Positions 46,631 through 56,497 of a stretch of DNA of 64,000 nucleotides are shown piece after piece. Source of the stretch: Streptococcus orisratti DSM 15617 (GTDB taxonomy: Bacteria; Bacillota; Bacilli; Lactobacillales; Streptococcaceae); the NCBI RefSeq assembly GCF_000380105.1, contig NZ_KB904482.1, positions 178 to 64,177 on the forward strand, given 5' to 3'. The notes beneath the pieces are model-generated. The model was not told where the DNA came from, did no database searches, and was given only the letters and a program-made list of their open reading frames with translations. The stretch's first letter is position 1. Every line of letters starts with the position of its first letter. The position numbers were made by a program, and so were the translations under genes.

Positions 46631-48406
46631 TTATGTCATGGCAACTGCTTCATGAGCTTGTGCATGGATCTCATCTTCGTATTTTTCTTGAGCAATGAGA
46701 GCGCAGCCATAAGCTCCCATGAGTCCGGCAATACTTGGGCGGACAACTTCGCGGCCAGAGACAAGTTCAAAGGCACGCAGAACGGCTTCGTTATAAAAGG
46801 TACCGCCTTGCACAACAATTTTTTCACCGAGGTCTTCGGGGCGTTTGAGTTTGATAACTTTGTAGAGAGCATTTTTGATGACTGAGTAGGAAAGCCCTGC
46901 AGAAATGTCAGCAACGGTTGCCCCTTCTTTTTGGACTTGTTTAACTTTAGAGTTCATGAAGACCGTACATTTAGAACCGAGGTCAACAGGGTGCTCCGCT
47001 AGCAAGGCAACCTGAGCAAAGTCTTTAACATCGTATTTAAGCGATTTTGCAAAGGTTTCAATAAAGGAGCCGCAGCCAGACGAGCAAGCCTCGTTGAGTT
47101 GGATACTTGAGAGGGCTCCGTCTTGGACAGACATGGCTTTCATGTCTTGTCCACCGATGTCAAGGATAAAGTCAACGCCGGGATTGAAGTAGTTGGCAGC
47201 CTTGAAGTGTGCTACCGTTTCAACTTCACCGTAATCTACACGAAGCGCAGCCTTAATCAGATTTTCACCGTAGCCCGTCACACAAGAACGAGCAATATAG
47301 GCTTCTTCTGGCAACTGATGATAGATTTCCTTGATAACGGCAATGACAGATTCCAGAGGTTGTCCCTTGTTGCTGCCGTAGTGTTGGAAAAGAATATTGC
47401 CATCTGAGTCGGTCAGGATGAGCTTAGAAGTGGTGGATCCTGCATCAATTCCGAGAAAGACTGGACCAGAAGCATTAGCGATATCTTTATATTGAGCGCT
47501 AGCTTCATTATGGCGTTGGCGCCAAATATCTAACTCATTTTGATCTTTGAAAAGGACATCCAAAGTATTTTTAGGCACCAGTGATTCCGAGGTATTGTGA
47601 TTGAGGTTATCAATAATTTGTGATATTTTGAGCACCGTTTGGTCTTCGTCAAAGGCTGCCCCCATGGCAACGAAGAGTTGTGGATTTTCTGGGAAAATCA
47701 CATTTTCAGGTGCGATATTGAGCGTTTCAATGAAACGTTGGCGCAATTCACTCATGAAGTAGAGTGGTCCACCTAAAAAAGCAATATTTCCGGTAATTTT
47801 ACGTCCTGATGCTAGACCTGCTATGGTTTGATTGACTACCGCTTGGAAAATGGAAGCAGCGATGTCTTCCTTGCGGGCTCCTTCATTGATAAGGGGTTGT
47901 ACGTCAGTTTTGGCGAAAACCCCGCAGCGACTGGCGATAGGATAGATAGTTTCATAACCCTTAGCTAATTCGTTAACGCCATTAGCATCTGTTTTGAGTA
48001 GTTCTGCCATTTGATCAATGAAGGCACCTGTCCCACCAGCACAAGTTCCGTTCATGCGTTGCTCAAGTGCGTCACCAAAGAAAGTCATCTTAGCATCTTC
48101 ACCACCCAACTCAATAACGACATCAGTTTGTGGGATAAGCTTCTCAACAGTAGTTGTAGCCGCAATAACTTCTTGAACAAAAGGAATTTCAGCAGCGTCA
48201 GACAAACCCATACCACCTGAACCTGTAATGGCAATGGAGACCACTTGGTCACCAATTTCTGAGATAGCTTCTTGCAAAACTTTAATGGTTGCCATCTTGA
48301 CATCTGAGTAATGACGTTCATAGCGAGCAAAAAGTAGATTATTATCTTCATCGAAAACAACGACTTTGACCGTTGTTGACCCAACATCTATACCAGTTTT
48401 GTACAT
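46631..48406 (-). CDS. Acyl-CoA dehydratase activase, tandem BadF/BadG/BcrA/BcrD ATPase domains
   Basis: A 591-residue protein with two ASKHA ATPase domains: [16 protein letters not shown] at 4-20 and [16 protein letters not shown] at about 316. Each is followed by a GG(E/Q)D(A/M)K motif, and by cysteine motifs [14 protein letters not shown] and [15 protein letters not shown] that ligate a 4Fe-4S cluster. It transfers an ATP-driven low-potential electron to a 2-hydroxyacyl-CoA dehydratase. First gene of the reverse pair. Divergent from a TetR gene whose likely operators lie between them. Confidence 0.85.
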   Translation of the reverse strand: MYKTGIDVGSTTVKVVVFDEDNNLLFARYERHYSDVKMATIKVLQEAISEIGDQVVSIAITGSGGMGLSDAAEIPFVQEVIAATTTVEKLIPQTDVVIELGGEDAKMTFFGDALEQRMNGTCAGGTGAFIDQMAELLKTDANGVNELAKGYETIYPIASRCGVFAKTDVQPLINEGARKEDIAASIFQAVVNQTIAGLASGRKITGNIAFLGGPLYFMSELRQRFIETLNIAPENVIFPENPQLFVAMGAAFDEDQTVLKISQIIDNLNHNTSESLVPKNTLDVLFKDQNELDIWRQRHNEASAQYKDIANASGPVFLGIDAGSTTSKLILTDSDGNILFQHYGSNKGQPLESVIAVIKEIYHQLPEEAYIARSCVTGYGENLIKAALRVDYGEVETVAHFKAANYFNPGVDFILDIGGQDMKAMSVQDGALSSIQLNEACSSGCGSFIETFAKSLKYDVKDFAQVALLAEHPVDLGSKCTVFMNSKVKQVQKEGATVADISAGLSYSVIKNALYKVIKLKRPEDLGEKIVVQGGTFYNEAVLRAFELVSGREVVRPSIAGLMGAYGCALIAQEKYEDEIHAQAHEAVAMT

Positions 48407-48448
48407 TTATCTTTCCTCATTTTCTAGGCGACAATTTGTCAGTCTATC

Positions 48449-48478
48449 AACATTCTGTTGCTTATTCAACAGAGTGTT
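48449..48478. promoter_or_regulatory. TetR operator 1 (inverted repeat)
   Basis: AACATTCTGTTG (48449-48460), spacer CTTATT, CAACAGAGTGTT (48467-48478), one mismatch between the arms. It covers the -35 (TTGCTT, 48458-48463) of the rightward promoter whose -10 is TATAAT at 48482-48487. Confidence 0.65.
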
Positions 48479-48537
48479 TGCTATAATATTATTATAAAAC
48501 TATGCTTGTCAAATACAATCGTTGATTTTGGGGAATC

Positions 48538-48574
48538 TGTTGTTTAAACAACACCTAACTAACAATTTGTTGTT
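48538..48574. promoter_or_regulatory. TetR operators 2 and 3
   Basis: Perfect palindrome TGTTGTTTAAACAACA (48538-48553), then AACAA-TTTG-TTGTT (48561-48574) just before the ribosome site of the regulator. All share the GTTG/CAAC half-site with operator 1. Confidence 0.65.
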
Positions 48575-48592
48575 TATCTTAGAGGAAAATCT

Positions 48593-49201
48593 ATGAAATT
48601 TACTGATATTCGCTATTTAAGAACTGAAAAGTTAATTTTTGATGCATTTACAAAATTGCTGAGTCAGAAAGATTATGAAAAAATTACGGTTCAGGATATT
48701 GCTGATGAAGCTATGATTAACCGTGCCACCTTTTATGCCCATTACGCCGATAAAGAAGCCCTTCAGCAAGGTATTCAGCAGCAAATGTTGCAGCAAATGT
48801 CTGACATGATTGATGCTGCTCAGATTGCGACAGAAGATACGGTTATGGTAAAAAAGGCAGAGCAACTTTTGACTGACTATTATCGAACACTTGAAAAAAA
48901 TAGTTCTTTGGCTCAAATTGCTCTAAAGAGTATTTCACAAGAAATTATGCAAAAAGGATTCGGGGACTTAGTTAGGGAAAAGTATGCCCATATCTTAAGC
49001 AGGCTTAATGTGACAGAGTCAGGCCAGCCAGTCCCGACTGATTTTATCGTTGCCTATCTAACTAGTATTTTTACAGGAACTTTATCGTGGTGGATAAAAT
49101 CTGGTTTTGACATGCCAGCTAAGGAACTAGCTCGTTTGGTGATTACTTTAATTAGCAATGGTCATCTGACTGTTCTTGGTATTAGCATCAATAGAAACTA
49201 A
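48593..49201 (+). CDS. TetR family regulator
   Basis: A 202-residue protein with an N-terminal TetR helix-turn-helix (KITVQDIADEAMINRATFYAHYADKEAL, about 28-57) and a helical ligand/dimer domain with the C-terminal TetR_C pattern (FTGTLSWWIKSGFDMPAKELARLV). Divergent from the activase operon; palindromes between them indicate autoregulation and control of that operon. Ligand unknown, perhaps an acyl-CoA or fatty acid. Confidence 0.85.
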   Translation: MKFTDIRYLRTEKLIFDAFTKLLSQKDYEKITVQDIADEAMINRATFYAHYADKEALQQGIQQQMLQQMSDMIDAAQIATEDTVMVKKAEQLLTDYYRTLEKNSSLAQIALKSISQEIMQKGFGDLVREKYAHILSRLNVTESGQPVPTDFIVAYLTSIFTGTLSWWIKSGFDMPAKELARLVITLISNGHLTVLGISINRN

Positions 49202-49261
49202 ATAGTGCTGAGAATTCAGTGATTTTTTGCTATAATAAGTCATGGAAAGAAGGTGGATCCT

Positions 49262-50011
49262 ATGTTAGAGGAAGAGTGGATTATTGATGGAATTGATCAT
49301 CTTAACTACCGTGCAGTTGAGGGTGTTTACTTATCTGAATTAAATGTCGGACTTAAAAAGCTGATTTTACATGATTATCCGGAGTTATCTGATAGTAGTT
49401 TTGTGAGTAATGTTCATTTGGTGAAGTATCGTTTGATATTTATGAAAAACGTTATTGATAAAGCTAATAAAAAGAACGACTATGTTCGTGAGACTGTTTA
49501 TGAAGTTACAAAAAATCAAGCCTATGAAACAATGGATGTGCAGGAAGAGTGGGACAATACGATTACTTTTGGTCAGAAAATAGCTGACATTGTCGCACGT
49601 TTTGGAGGTTCTTGGACATTTATTATCTCCTTTGTTTTTTTAATGGCGGTTTGGATGGCGTTCAATGTTTTGAAACCGTTTGGTCTTGTTTTTGATGCTT
49701 ATCCCTTCATTTTATTGAATTTGGCTCTGTCAACACTAGCTGCCATTCAGGCTCCTTTAATTATGATGAGTCAGAATCGTTCTTCTGATTATGATCGTTT
49801 GCAGGCTAAAAATGACTATAGGGTTAATCAGAAATCAGAGCAAGGTATCCGACTTTTGCACACCAAGATTGACCACCTTGTGCAGCAAGATCAGTCAGAT
49901 TTGTTGGAAATTCAGAAGTTACAAACAGAAATGCTCGCTTCCATGACCCAGCAAATAGCTGATTTGCAGGCTAGTAATCAAGAATTACTTGGGAAAATTA
50001 ATCAACTATAA
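49262..50011 (+). CDS. DUF1003 membrane protein
   Basis: A 249-residue protein. The DUF1003 core (GQKIADIVARFGGSWTFIISFVFLMAVWMAFN, two transmembrane helices, then LNLALSTLAAIQAPLIMMSQNRSSDYDR) lies at about 104-190. A coiled-coil tail (190-249) follows. Function unknown. Promoter -10 TATAAT at 49231. ATG 49262 chosen because AGGTGG lies six bases upstream. Confidence 0.8.
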   Translation: MLEEEWIIDGIDHLNYRAVEGVYLSELNVGLKKLILHDYPELSDSSFVSNVHLVKYRLIFMKNVIDKANKKNDYVRETVYEVTKNQAYETMDVQEEWDNTITFGQKIADIVARFGGSWTFIISFVFLMAVWMAFNVLKPFGLVFDAYPFILLNLALSTLAAIQAPLIMMSQNRSSDYDRLQAKNDYRVNQKSEQGIRLLHTKIDHLVQQDQSDLLEIQKLQTEMLASMTQQIADLQASNQELLGKINQL

Positions 50012-50066
50012 AAATATCAGGTTAGACTATATTGTTGCTTAGAATAAGTTGTTTGAAAGGTATGGG

Positions 50067-51431
50067 ATGAAGAAGAAGGTTATTATAGCCGTGATATTAG
50101 TGTTAATTATGGTTTTTGCGACAATATTTTGTACTTATTTGTTTAAAGTTGCTTATTATCAAAGAAATTTTTCTTATTCGGAAAAAACTTTCGGTAATGC
50201 TTTGATAGGATATGCCCCCTCGGCATTGGAACAAACTGTTTCAGATGATATTAACCTTCTTTATGTGGATGTTACATGGAAAGAATTGGAACCAGAAAAA
50301 GGCTGTTATCAATGGGAAGATATAGAGAAGGAGAACCAATTTGATAGATGGCGAAGTGAGGGAAAACATATTGTTCTGCGCTTTATATTAGACTATCCTA
50401 GCACAGAAAAACATCTAGATATTCCTAACTGGTTGTATGAATCTTTAGAAGATCCAGGAGACTGGTACAACTCTTCCTCAGGAAAAGGATTTTCACCCAA
50501 TTATGCTAACTCCAAGTTACTTACCTATTATCAAAAAGCAATTGAAGCTATGGGAGATCGTTGGGGGCATGATAGTTTAATCAGTTATATTGAACTTGGA
50601 AGCCTTGGACATTGGGGGGAATGGCATGTTGAACAGGAAGCAGGTATTCGAGCGCTTCCTAAGAATACTGTTCGTGAGAAGTATGTTGAACCATGGTTAT
50701 CAGCATTTCCACAGGCTTCTATTTTGATGAGACGTCCCTTTACAACTGCCAAAAAACACCACTTAGGTCTCTATAATGATATGACTGGAAATGTAGAGAG
50801 CACAAATGAGTGGTTAGATTGGATAGAATCAGGAGGCGCTTATGATCAAACTGGGGAACAAGATTTAACTGCTATGCCGGATGGATGGAAGACTTCACCA
50901 ATAGGTGGGGAATTTACGAGTGCCAATTCAATGTGGGTACTTATGGGAAGAGATTTACAGCAAACTATAAGCCTTGTCAAAAAATCACATACAACTTTTT
51001 TAGGACCTAAAATTGCTGAAGATATTAATGATGAAAAATCGGGATATAACCAAATTTTAAACAATATGGGTTACCGTATTTGGATTTCTTCGGCAAAAAT
51101 GACGAAGTTTGGGAAAAAAACAAGATTAACCATGACTTGGAAAAACTCAGGAGTTGCTCCTTTTTACAAAGATTGGAAGGCCTATGTTTATGTCAAAAAC
51201 TGGGCAGGTATAATCGTAGAAAAAGTTGAAGTTCCGATTAATATCAAAAAAATACTTCCTAACGAGTCGGTAACAGTGTCGGTTTACCTAACCTCAAAAA
51301 ATGTGGCTGAAGCAACTAAAAACTATTATCAAATTTCGTTGGGAATTGTCGACCCAATGACTAAAAAAAACGCAGTGAATTTTGCTGTTAAAGGACAAGA
51401 AAATCAAAAAGAGCTAACTTTATTTGAGTGA
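50067..51431 (+). CDS. Membrane-anchored DUF4832-type putative glycoside hydrolase
   Basis: A 454-residue protein with one N-terminal transmembrane helix (4-27) and a large outside domain. It looks like a TIM-barrel hydrolase: LYVDVTWKELEPEKGCYQWEDI, then GKHIVLRFILDYP, SYIELGSLGHWGEWHVE with a candidate acid/base Glu, and QASILMRRPF. A DUF4832 beta-sandwich follows (about 345-454). It lies just before the pel operon but a very strong terminator separates the two. A role in trimming an exopolysaccharide is possible but unproved. Confidence 0.6.
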   Translation: MKKKVIIAVILVLIMVFATIFCTYLFKVAYYQRNFSYSEKTFGNALIGYAPSALEQTVSDDINLLYVDVTWKELEPEKGCYQWEDIEKENQFDRWRSEGKHIVLRFILDYPSTEKHLDIPNWLYESLEDPGDWYNSSSGKGFSPNYANSKLLTYYQKAIEAMGDRWGHDSLISYIELGSLGHWGEWHVEQEAGIRALPKNTVREKYVEPWLSAFPQASILMRRPFTTAKKHHLGLYNDMTGNVESTNEWLDWIESGGAYDQTGEQDLTAMPDGWKTSPIGGEFTSANSMWVLMGRDLQQTISLVKKSHTTFLGPKIAEDINDEKSGYNQILNNMGYRIWISSAKMTKFGKKTRLTMTWKNSGVAPFYKDWKAYVYVKNWAGIIVEKVEVPINIKKILPNESVTVSVYLTSKNVAEATKNYYQISLGIVDPMTKKNAVNFAVKGQENQKELTLFE

Positions 51432-51448
51432 TAATATTTACCTATTCT

Positions 51449-51503
51449 AAATAATAAGCATACCATATGGTGAAAAATTAGCATATGGTATGCTTATTAC
51501 TTT
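51449..51503 (+). terminator. Very strong terminator before the pel operon
   Basis: Perfect 17-bp arms AATAAGCATACCATATG (51453-51469) and CATATGGTATGCTTATT (51482-51498), followed by a T-rich stretch. Confidence 0.85.
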
Positions 51504-51575
51504 TTGTTTGAAAAAACAAAAAAATATCATTTCGATGTCGAAAGTTACAAAACAGATATTCCGAGAGTATTTATT

Positions 51576-51603
51576 TTGATAGATGACATTCCTTTGTTAC
51601 AAT
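51576..51603 (+). promoter_or_regulatory. Candidate pel operon promoter
   Basis: TTGATA (51576-51581), a 16-base spacer and TACAAT (51598-51603), about 60 bases before pelD. Only promoter seen between the terminator and pelD. Confidence 0.4.
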
Positions 51604-51668
51604 AATATGTTAGAATGCTTTTGTATATAAAATAATTTGATTAAAAGAATTAATATGGAGTTAAAAAG

Positions 51669-53717
51669 ATGACAGTTTTACTAGTAGGAGAAGTTAATAA
51701 TTTTTCAGCGGATAATCTAATTTCCTCTTTTCCTGATGAAAAGTTAATTGTTTTAGGAAAATTGGAAAAGTCGTCTAAAAAAATCAGAGAAATAGATATT
51801 AACACTTTTTCTAGCTTTGAGTGGTTATGTAAAACATATAATATCCGAGAAGTTGTATACTGCTCAGATACTCTCAATGAATTTAATCAGGGAGAGGATG
51901 AGATTAAGAAATTAAGAGTATTTTTAGAAGGTATCAAAAAAATACGCAGGATTAAGATGATTTATCTAACTGGTCCTGATGTTAATTTTAGAAATGAGAC
52001 GAGTCGGAGTATTGTGATGAAAAGCGCCGAGGAGTTATGCTATTTTTATGCTGAACAATGTCAGTTTTCTTTAAAGATTTTGCGCTCTTTGTACACTTAC
52101 AATATTTCCCAAACTACAAGTCGTTTGGGGCAGTTGATTGCCAAAGATCAATTTGGAGAAGAGATAGATTTTGTCTTAAACCCAGAACAATTAGCTTACT
52201 ATATCTATCCTAATGATCTGTTTAGTTTATGTTATCGCATCTTTGATAATTGGGATTATCAGTTTGAATGTCTCTCTGTTCCTGATGTCTTTCATATTAG
52301 GTACAGTGACATTCTTGAAAAATTAAATTTATCAAAACGGTCATTATTTTTTATAGAGTATCCTCTTTTTGAATTAGGTGATGTTAGCGCTAGTCAGTTA
52401 AAGGATCAGTATGGTTGGTTTCCTAAAGTATCAGTTTTAGATGAGTTGCAAAATAATGTTACTCCGAAAAGTAGGCGACAGACAGGGCGAAAAGAATATT
52501 TGTTGCATGTTTACCAGAAACTTGGTTTGCAGAAAAATTATGTAAAAATTGTAGAATTGATATTACTGTTTTTTATCAGTGAAGCGCTATCTCATATTTT
52601 AAGTCAGCAGGTTTATTTCAAAGTAGTTGATTTTCGTCTTTTCTTTATTTTAGTTATTGGGCTTAATTTTGGAATAGCCTATGGGTTGCTAGCAGCATTA
52701 TTAGCTAGCTCAGGTTTAGTTTTTCAAAATGTTAGTGCCGGAAATAATATTATGACGCTCTTCTTTGAGCCTTTGAATTGGATTTCTTATATAATTTACA
52801 TTGTCTCTGGTTTGGTGAGTGGCGCCGTAAAAGAAAACAAACTTGAAGAGCTAACTACTCTAAAATTAGATAATGCAAATCTAGAGGGACAGTTAAATGT
52901 TGAACGTCAATTTATTGAAGACTTACTAGTTGAAAAAACAGAATTGACTCATCAAATTTTGGGTAGAGACGATAGTTATGGAAAAATTTATCAATTTCTC
53001 AAGCAATTGGATGTACCTTATTTAGATGTTTTTACGATTAATTTGCTTCATTATTTGTCAGAAGTTTTTGGAACAGATGCAATTTTCGTCTATTCCGTTG
53101 AAAAGGGAGAACTAGGAAAACGTCAGCTAGGTATTGAAGTTAATACTGACTATTTTACAAAAGGTTCTCAACAATTTGATTTATTACAAGCACAGATAGC
53201 CGAAAATCAGATATGGGTAAATCATCGCTTGAAGGAGAATCTTCCCGCATACATGTCTTCCTTAACATATAAAGGCCATAATGAATTTTATATTATTATT
53301 CAGGAGGTTTCATTGGAAAAAATGAATCTTTACCATCAAAATTTATTTAAAGTTTTAACTAATTTGGCTAACATGTCCTATCAACGTATAAATTCCAAGC
53401 AGTCGTTTTTAGAGGGGGAGCATCTTATTCAAAAATTGGAAACGTTGAGAAGTTTAGGTGAGCATCGTTTTGCAGGAGAGGTACTTACCTTACATCTTAC
53501 GCGACCAGAGTCTTTGAATCATATACATTCAAAAATGACTATTTTTGATACCTTTGGTCAGGTTGGCGGAAAATTTTATCTCGTAATCAATACTCGCTAT
53601 GGTTTTTCAATTCAAGAATGGACGGAGTATTTGATGAAGAGTGATATTCAAATTCAAATGGCGGAAAGTATTGAAGATGCCATTGAAAATATCCAGTTTG
53701 ATCAGATGGTTTCATAA
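51669..53717 (+). CDS. pelD: PelD-like protein (SDR-like N-terminus, membrane segments, GAF, degenerate GGDEF)
   Basis: A 682-residue protein. The N-terminal 280 residues resemble an epimerase/SDR fold that has lost its glycine-rich nucleotide motif. Four hydrophobic helices (about 297-400) are followed by a coiled coil (400-435), a GAF domain (about 440-570) and a degenerate GGDEF-like domain (about 575-682). This is the PelD layout that scaffolds the Pel synthase. No R-x-x-D c-di-GMP site is visible in the last domain. GGAG precedes the ATG. First gene of the operon. Confidence 0.75.
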   Translation: MTVLLVGEVNNFSADNLISSFPDEKLIVLGKLEKSSKKIREIDINTFSSFEWLCKTYNIREVVYCSDTLNEFNQGEDEIKKLRVFLEGIKKIRRIKMIYLTGPDVNFRNETSRSIVMKSAEELCYFYAEQCQFSLKILRSLYTYNISQTTSRLGQLIAKDQFGEEIDFVLNPEQLAYYIYPNDLFSLCYRIFDNWDYQFECLSVPDVFHIRYSDILEKLNLSKRSLFFIEYPLFELGDVSASQLKDQYGWFPKVSVLDELQNNVTPKSRRQTGRKEYLLHVYQKLGLQKNYVKIVELILLFFISEALSHILSQQVYFKVVDFRLFFILVIGLNFGIAYGLLAALLASSGLVFQNVSAGNNIMTLFFEPLNWISYIIYIVSGLVSGAVKENKLEELTTLKLDNANLEGQLNVERQFIEDLLVEKTELTHQILGRDDSYGKIYQFLKQLDVPYLDVFTINLLHYLSEVFGTDAIFVYSVEKGELGKRQLGIEVNTDYFTKGSQQFDLLQAQIAENQIWVNHRLKENLPAYMSSLTYKGHNEFYIIIQEVSLEKMNLYHQNLFKVLTNLANMSYQRINSKQSFLEGEHLIQKLETLRSLGEHRFAGEVLTLHLTRPESLNHIHSKMTIFDTFGQVGGKFYLVINTRYGFSIQEWTEYLMKSDIQIQMAESIEDAIENIQFDQMVS

Positions 53718-53729
53718 GAAAGGAAAAAT

Positions 53730-54629
53730 GTGTTAATTATTTTGTTTTTTGCTCTCCACTTTGTTGTTGTCATTTATTTTTTACTTGCCGAGAAAAATAA
53801 TAAAGTGAATCTGGACGTTTACCTAAGGTTTCTGTTGCTCTTTCTTCCTTTTGTAGGAGCAATTGCGGTTTATAATATCGATAAAGATAGAAAAGGAAAA
53901 GCAGGTCATTCTCGTCTAAGCTTTAAAGATGCTATCCCTTGGATGGCAGAGGATGAATTTGAAGATGATGAGGTGACACAATTCAATAATATTTCAAAAA
54001 TTAACAATATTGTTCCTTTTCAAGAAGCACTGATTTTAAACAATGCAGGAATTAAGCGTGAACTTATTATTGATGTCATTTTTGAATACCCTGATCAGTT
54101 TGTACCATTGCTTCATCAAGCTCGTCTTAATGAAGATGTAGAGGTTGTTCATTATGCTACAACGATCTTATCGGAACTTGTTGCAAAATATGATAGTCAA
54201 CTTCATGCATTAGAAGAGAAAATAATGGATAATCCAAATAACACGGAATTACAAATGGAGTACATTTCTTTCTTGAAAAGATATATAGAAAGTGAAATTG
54301 CAGAGGGGTTTTATGGTAGCACCTTAAAGAAACACTACATAGGACACCTTCAAAGGCTATTAAATCAAGGCATTGTTCCGGAAAAAGAGTTTTGTTTGGA
54401 ACTTGCCAAAATTCATCTTGAAAATAAAGATGAGCGAGTTCTTAGTCAGTTGTTAAATTTACTTTTTCAATTGTTTCCTAATGATGAAGATATCTGGATG
54501 TTGAAATTAGAAGTAATTGTTTCAAAAAAATCTAGTCAGGAATTAGAAGACTTTTTAACAGAAATAAAGAATAAAAGTGTATACTTCTCAGCTAAAAATC
54601 GGGAAGTACTTGCTTTTTTCCAACAGTAA
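53730..54629 (+). CDS. pelE: PelE-like membrane/TPR protein
   Basis: A 299-residue protein with two N-terminal transmembrane helices (2-20 and 28-45), then a helical region of TPR-like repeats (about 90-290), as in PelE. It would join PelD and PelG in the inner-membrane complex. The start is GTG at 53730 after AAAGGA; the ATG two bases earlier is out of frame. Confidence 0.7.
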   Translation: MLIILFFALHFVVVIYFLLAEKNNKVNLDVYLRFLLLFLPFVGAIAVYNIDKDRKGKAGHSRLSFKDAIPWMAEDEFEDDEVTQFNNISKINNIVPFQEALILNNAGIKRELIIDVIFEYPDQFVPLLHQARLNEDVEVVHYATTILSELVAKYDSQLHALEEKIMDNPNNTELQMEYISFLKRYIESEIAEGFYGSTLKKHYIGHLQRLLNQGIVPEKEFCLELAKIHLENKDERVLSQLLNLLFQLFPNDEDIWMLKLEVIVSKKSSQELEDFLTEIKNKSVYFSAKNREVLAFFQQ

Positions 54630-54635
54630 GGAATT

Positions 54636-56458
54636 ATGATAAAAAAAAGAAAATATAAGTTTACAAGTTTGCTGTTTGCTTTTGGAATTCTTGTGGTATT
54701 AGCTATTGGTCTGTTTATTGAGCGTAATGGCATAAATTACACTAGCAAACAATCTTCTTATTATTTGAATGTCTCGCAGGTAAAGACAAAATCGGAGGCA
54801 CTTTCAGCTATACCAGTTAACAATTTAGTAATTTTTAATTCTAGTAACGAAACTTCTGCCAGTGCTATTAATAATTTTAAGCAGATTTTTGAAGATATGA
54901 AAGTTAGTACGGCCTATGTTGATGTTGCTACAGAAGCGATCCCAGATTTTACGAGCTACAAATCAGTAGTTGTTTTGACTCCCGATATTGAGCCACTTGG
55001 GGTAAAGGCAATTGAGCTAATGGACTGGGTTGAAGCCGGTGGTAATGTCATGTTTGCCATGACAATCCAAAAGATAATATGAGTTCAATTATTGAACATA
55101 AGTTAGGAGTTGTCACCTCTGCCTATGAGTATGCCTTAGTAAATAAGGTTCATATCAAAGATGGCTTTATGCTCGGTGGCGGAAAAGATTATAAGATTGA
55201 TGAAGCTTTTGAATCTGCTTGGGGAGTTGAATTAGATAGTTCAGCTCATGTTCACATGACTACTGCTGATGACAATAAAACTCCGCTTATTTGGGATTAT
55301 CAATTAGGAAGTGGTCGAGTTGTTGTTGACAATTTTGGTATTTATGTCAAAGCAATGCGTGGTTTTTATTCAGCTTCTTATTCACTTTTAGATGATGTAG
55401 GAGTTTATCCAGTAATCAACTCAGCAGCTTTTACATTGGATGATTTCCCATCGCCAGTTCCTAACGGTGATGGGAAATATATTAAACATGATTATCATAT
55501 GAATATTTCAGAATTCTATACTAATGTTTGGTGGCCAAATATGATTAGTTTATCTGAAAAATATGGTATTAAATACACCGGTGTCGTTATTGAAAATTAT
55601 GAGAATGATACCTCTGGTAAGATAAAACGTCAATCTGATTCATCACGTTTTACTTATTTTGGGAACATGCTTTTGCAAATGGGTGGGGAAATTGGCTATC
55701 ATGGATATAACCACCAACCATTTAGTTTGTCTAATGTTGATTATGGTGATGCTTTTGAGTATCATACATGGCCAAATACTAAGGCAATTGGTAATTCTCT
55801 GAATGAACTAATTCGATTTACAAATAGTTTATTTCCAACAGAAGAAAAATCTGTCTATGTTCCACCGTCAAATATTTTATCAGTAGAAGCGCGTGATTTT
55901 ATTGTTAAAAAGTACCCCCAAATTAAGGTTATCGCAAGTAGCTATTTTTCAAAAACATTTGAATATGAACAAGAATTTGCTGTTGCAAACGATGGGATGA
56001 TTGAGGAACCACGTATTAGTTCTGGGACTATCATTGATGACTACATCAAATTAACCATGGTTTCTGAGTTAAACATGCACTATGTCAGCCACCATTTTGT
56101 TCATCCAGATGATCCACTTGATGTTGATCGCGGTGCTAAATTGGGTTGGGATAGGATGTTTGAAAACCTTTCTAAGCAAATGGACTGGCTTTATAAGGCA
56201 GCTCCCAACATTCGGAATCAAACTGAATCGCAGATGGGTGGTGCTATTCAACGTTTTTCTAGTATTACTGTTACAAAAGAAGTTACAGATGCAGCATTTA
56301 CATTTAAACTAGGTAATTTTGTTGATGAGGCTTATCTCATGGTTCGTATCAATAAAGGGGAAATAGGGAAAGTGAGTGGAGGAGAGTTAGAACATTTAAC
56401 GGGAAATCTTTATCTCCTTCACGCCACCAACAATACCGTGACTATTCAAAGAAAATAG
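54636..56458 (+). pseudogene. pelA: PelA-type deacetylase (DUF2194) split by a one-base frameshift
   Basis: Two adjoining frames form one protein of about 607 residues. Frame 1 (54636-55082, 148 codons) carries the membrane anchor (FTSLLFAFGILVVLAIGLF) and a GATase-like start. Frame 2 (55079-56458, 459 codons) carries the CE4-like deacetylase (TLDDFPSP, GGEIGYHGYNHQP, YVPPSN, HFVHPDDP). The break lies at the four-A run 55069-55072: adding one A reads QKDNMSSII and restores the whole frame. The stop of frame 1 and the ATG of frame 2 overlap as ATGA, so a separate soluble deacetylase part might still be made. Could also be a sequencing error. Confidence 0.75.
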
Positions 56459-56497
56459 AAATTCTGTAACTTTAAGGAATTTTAGAAAGGAAAAATC

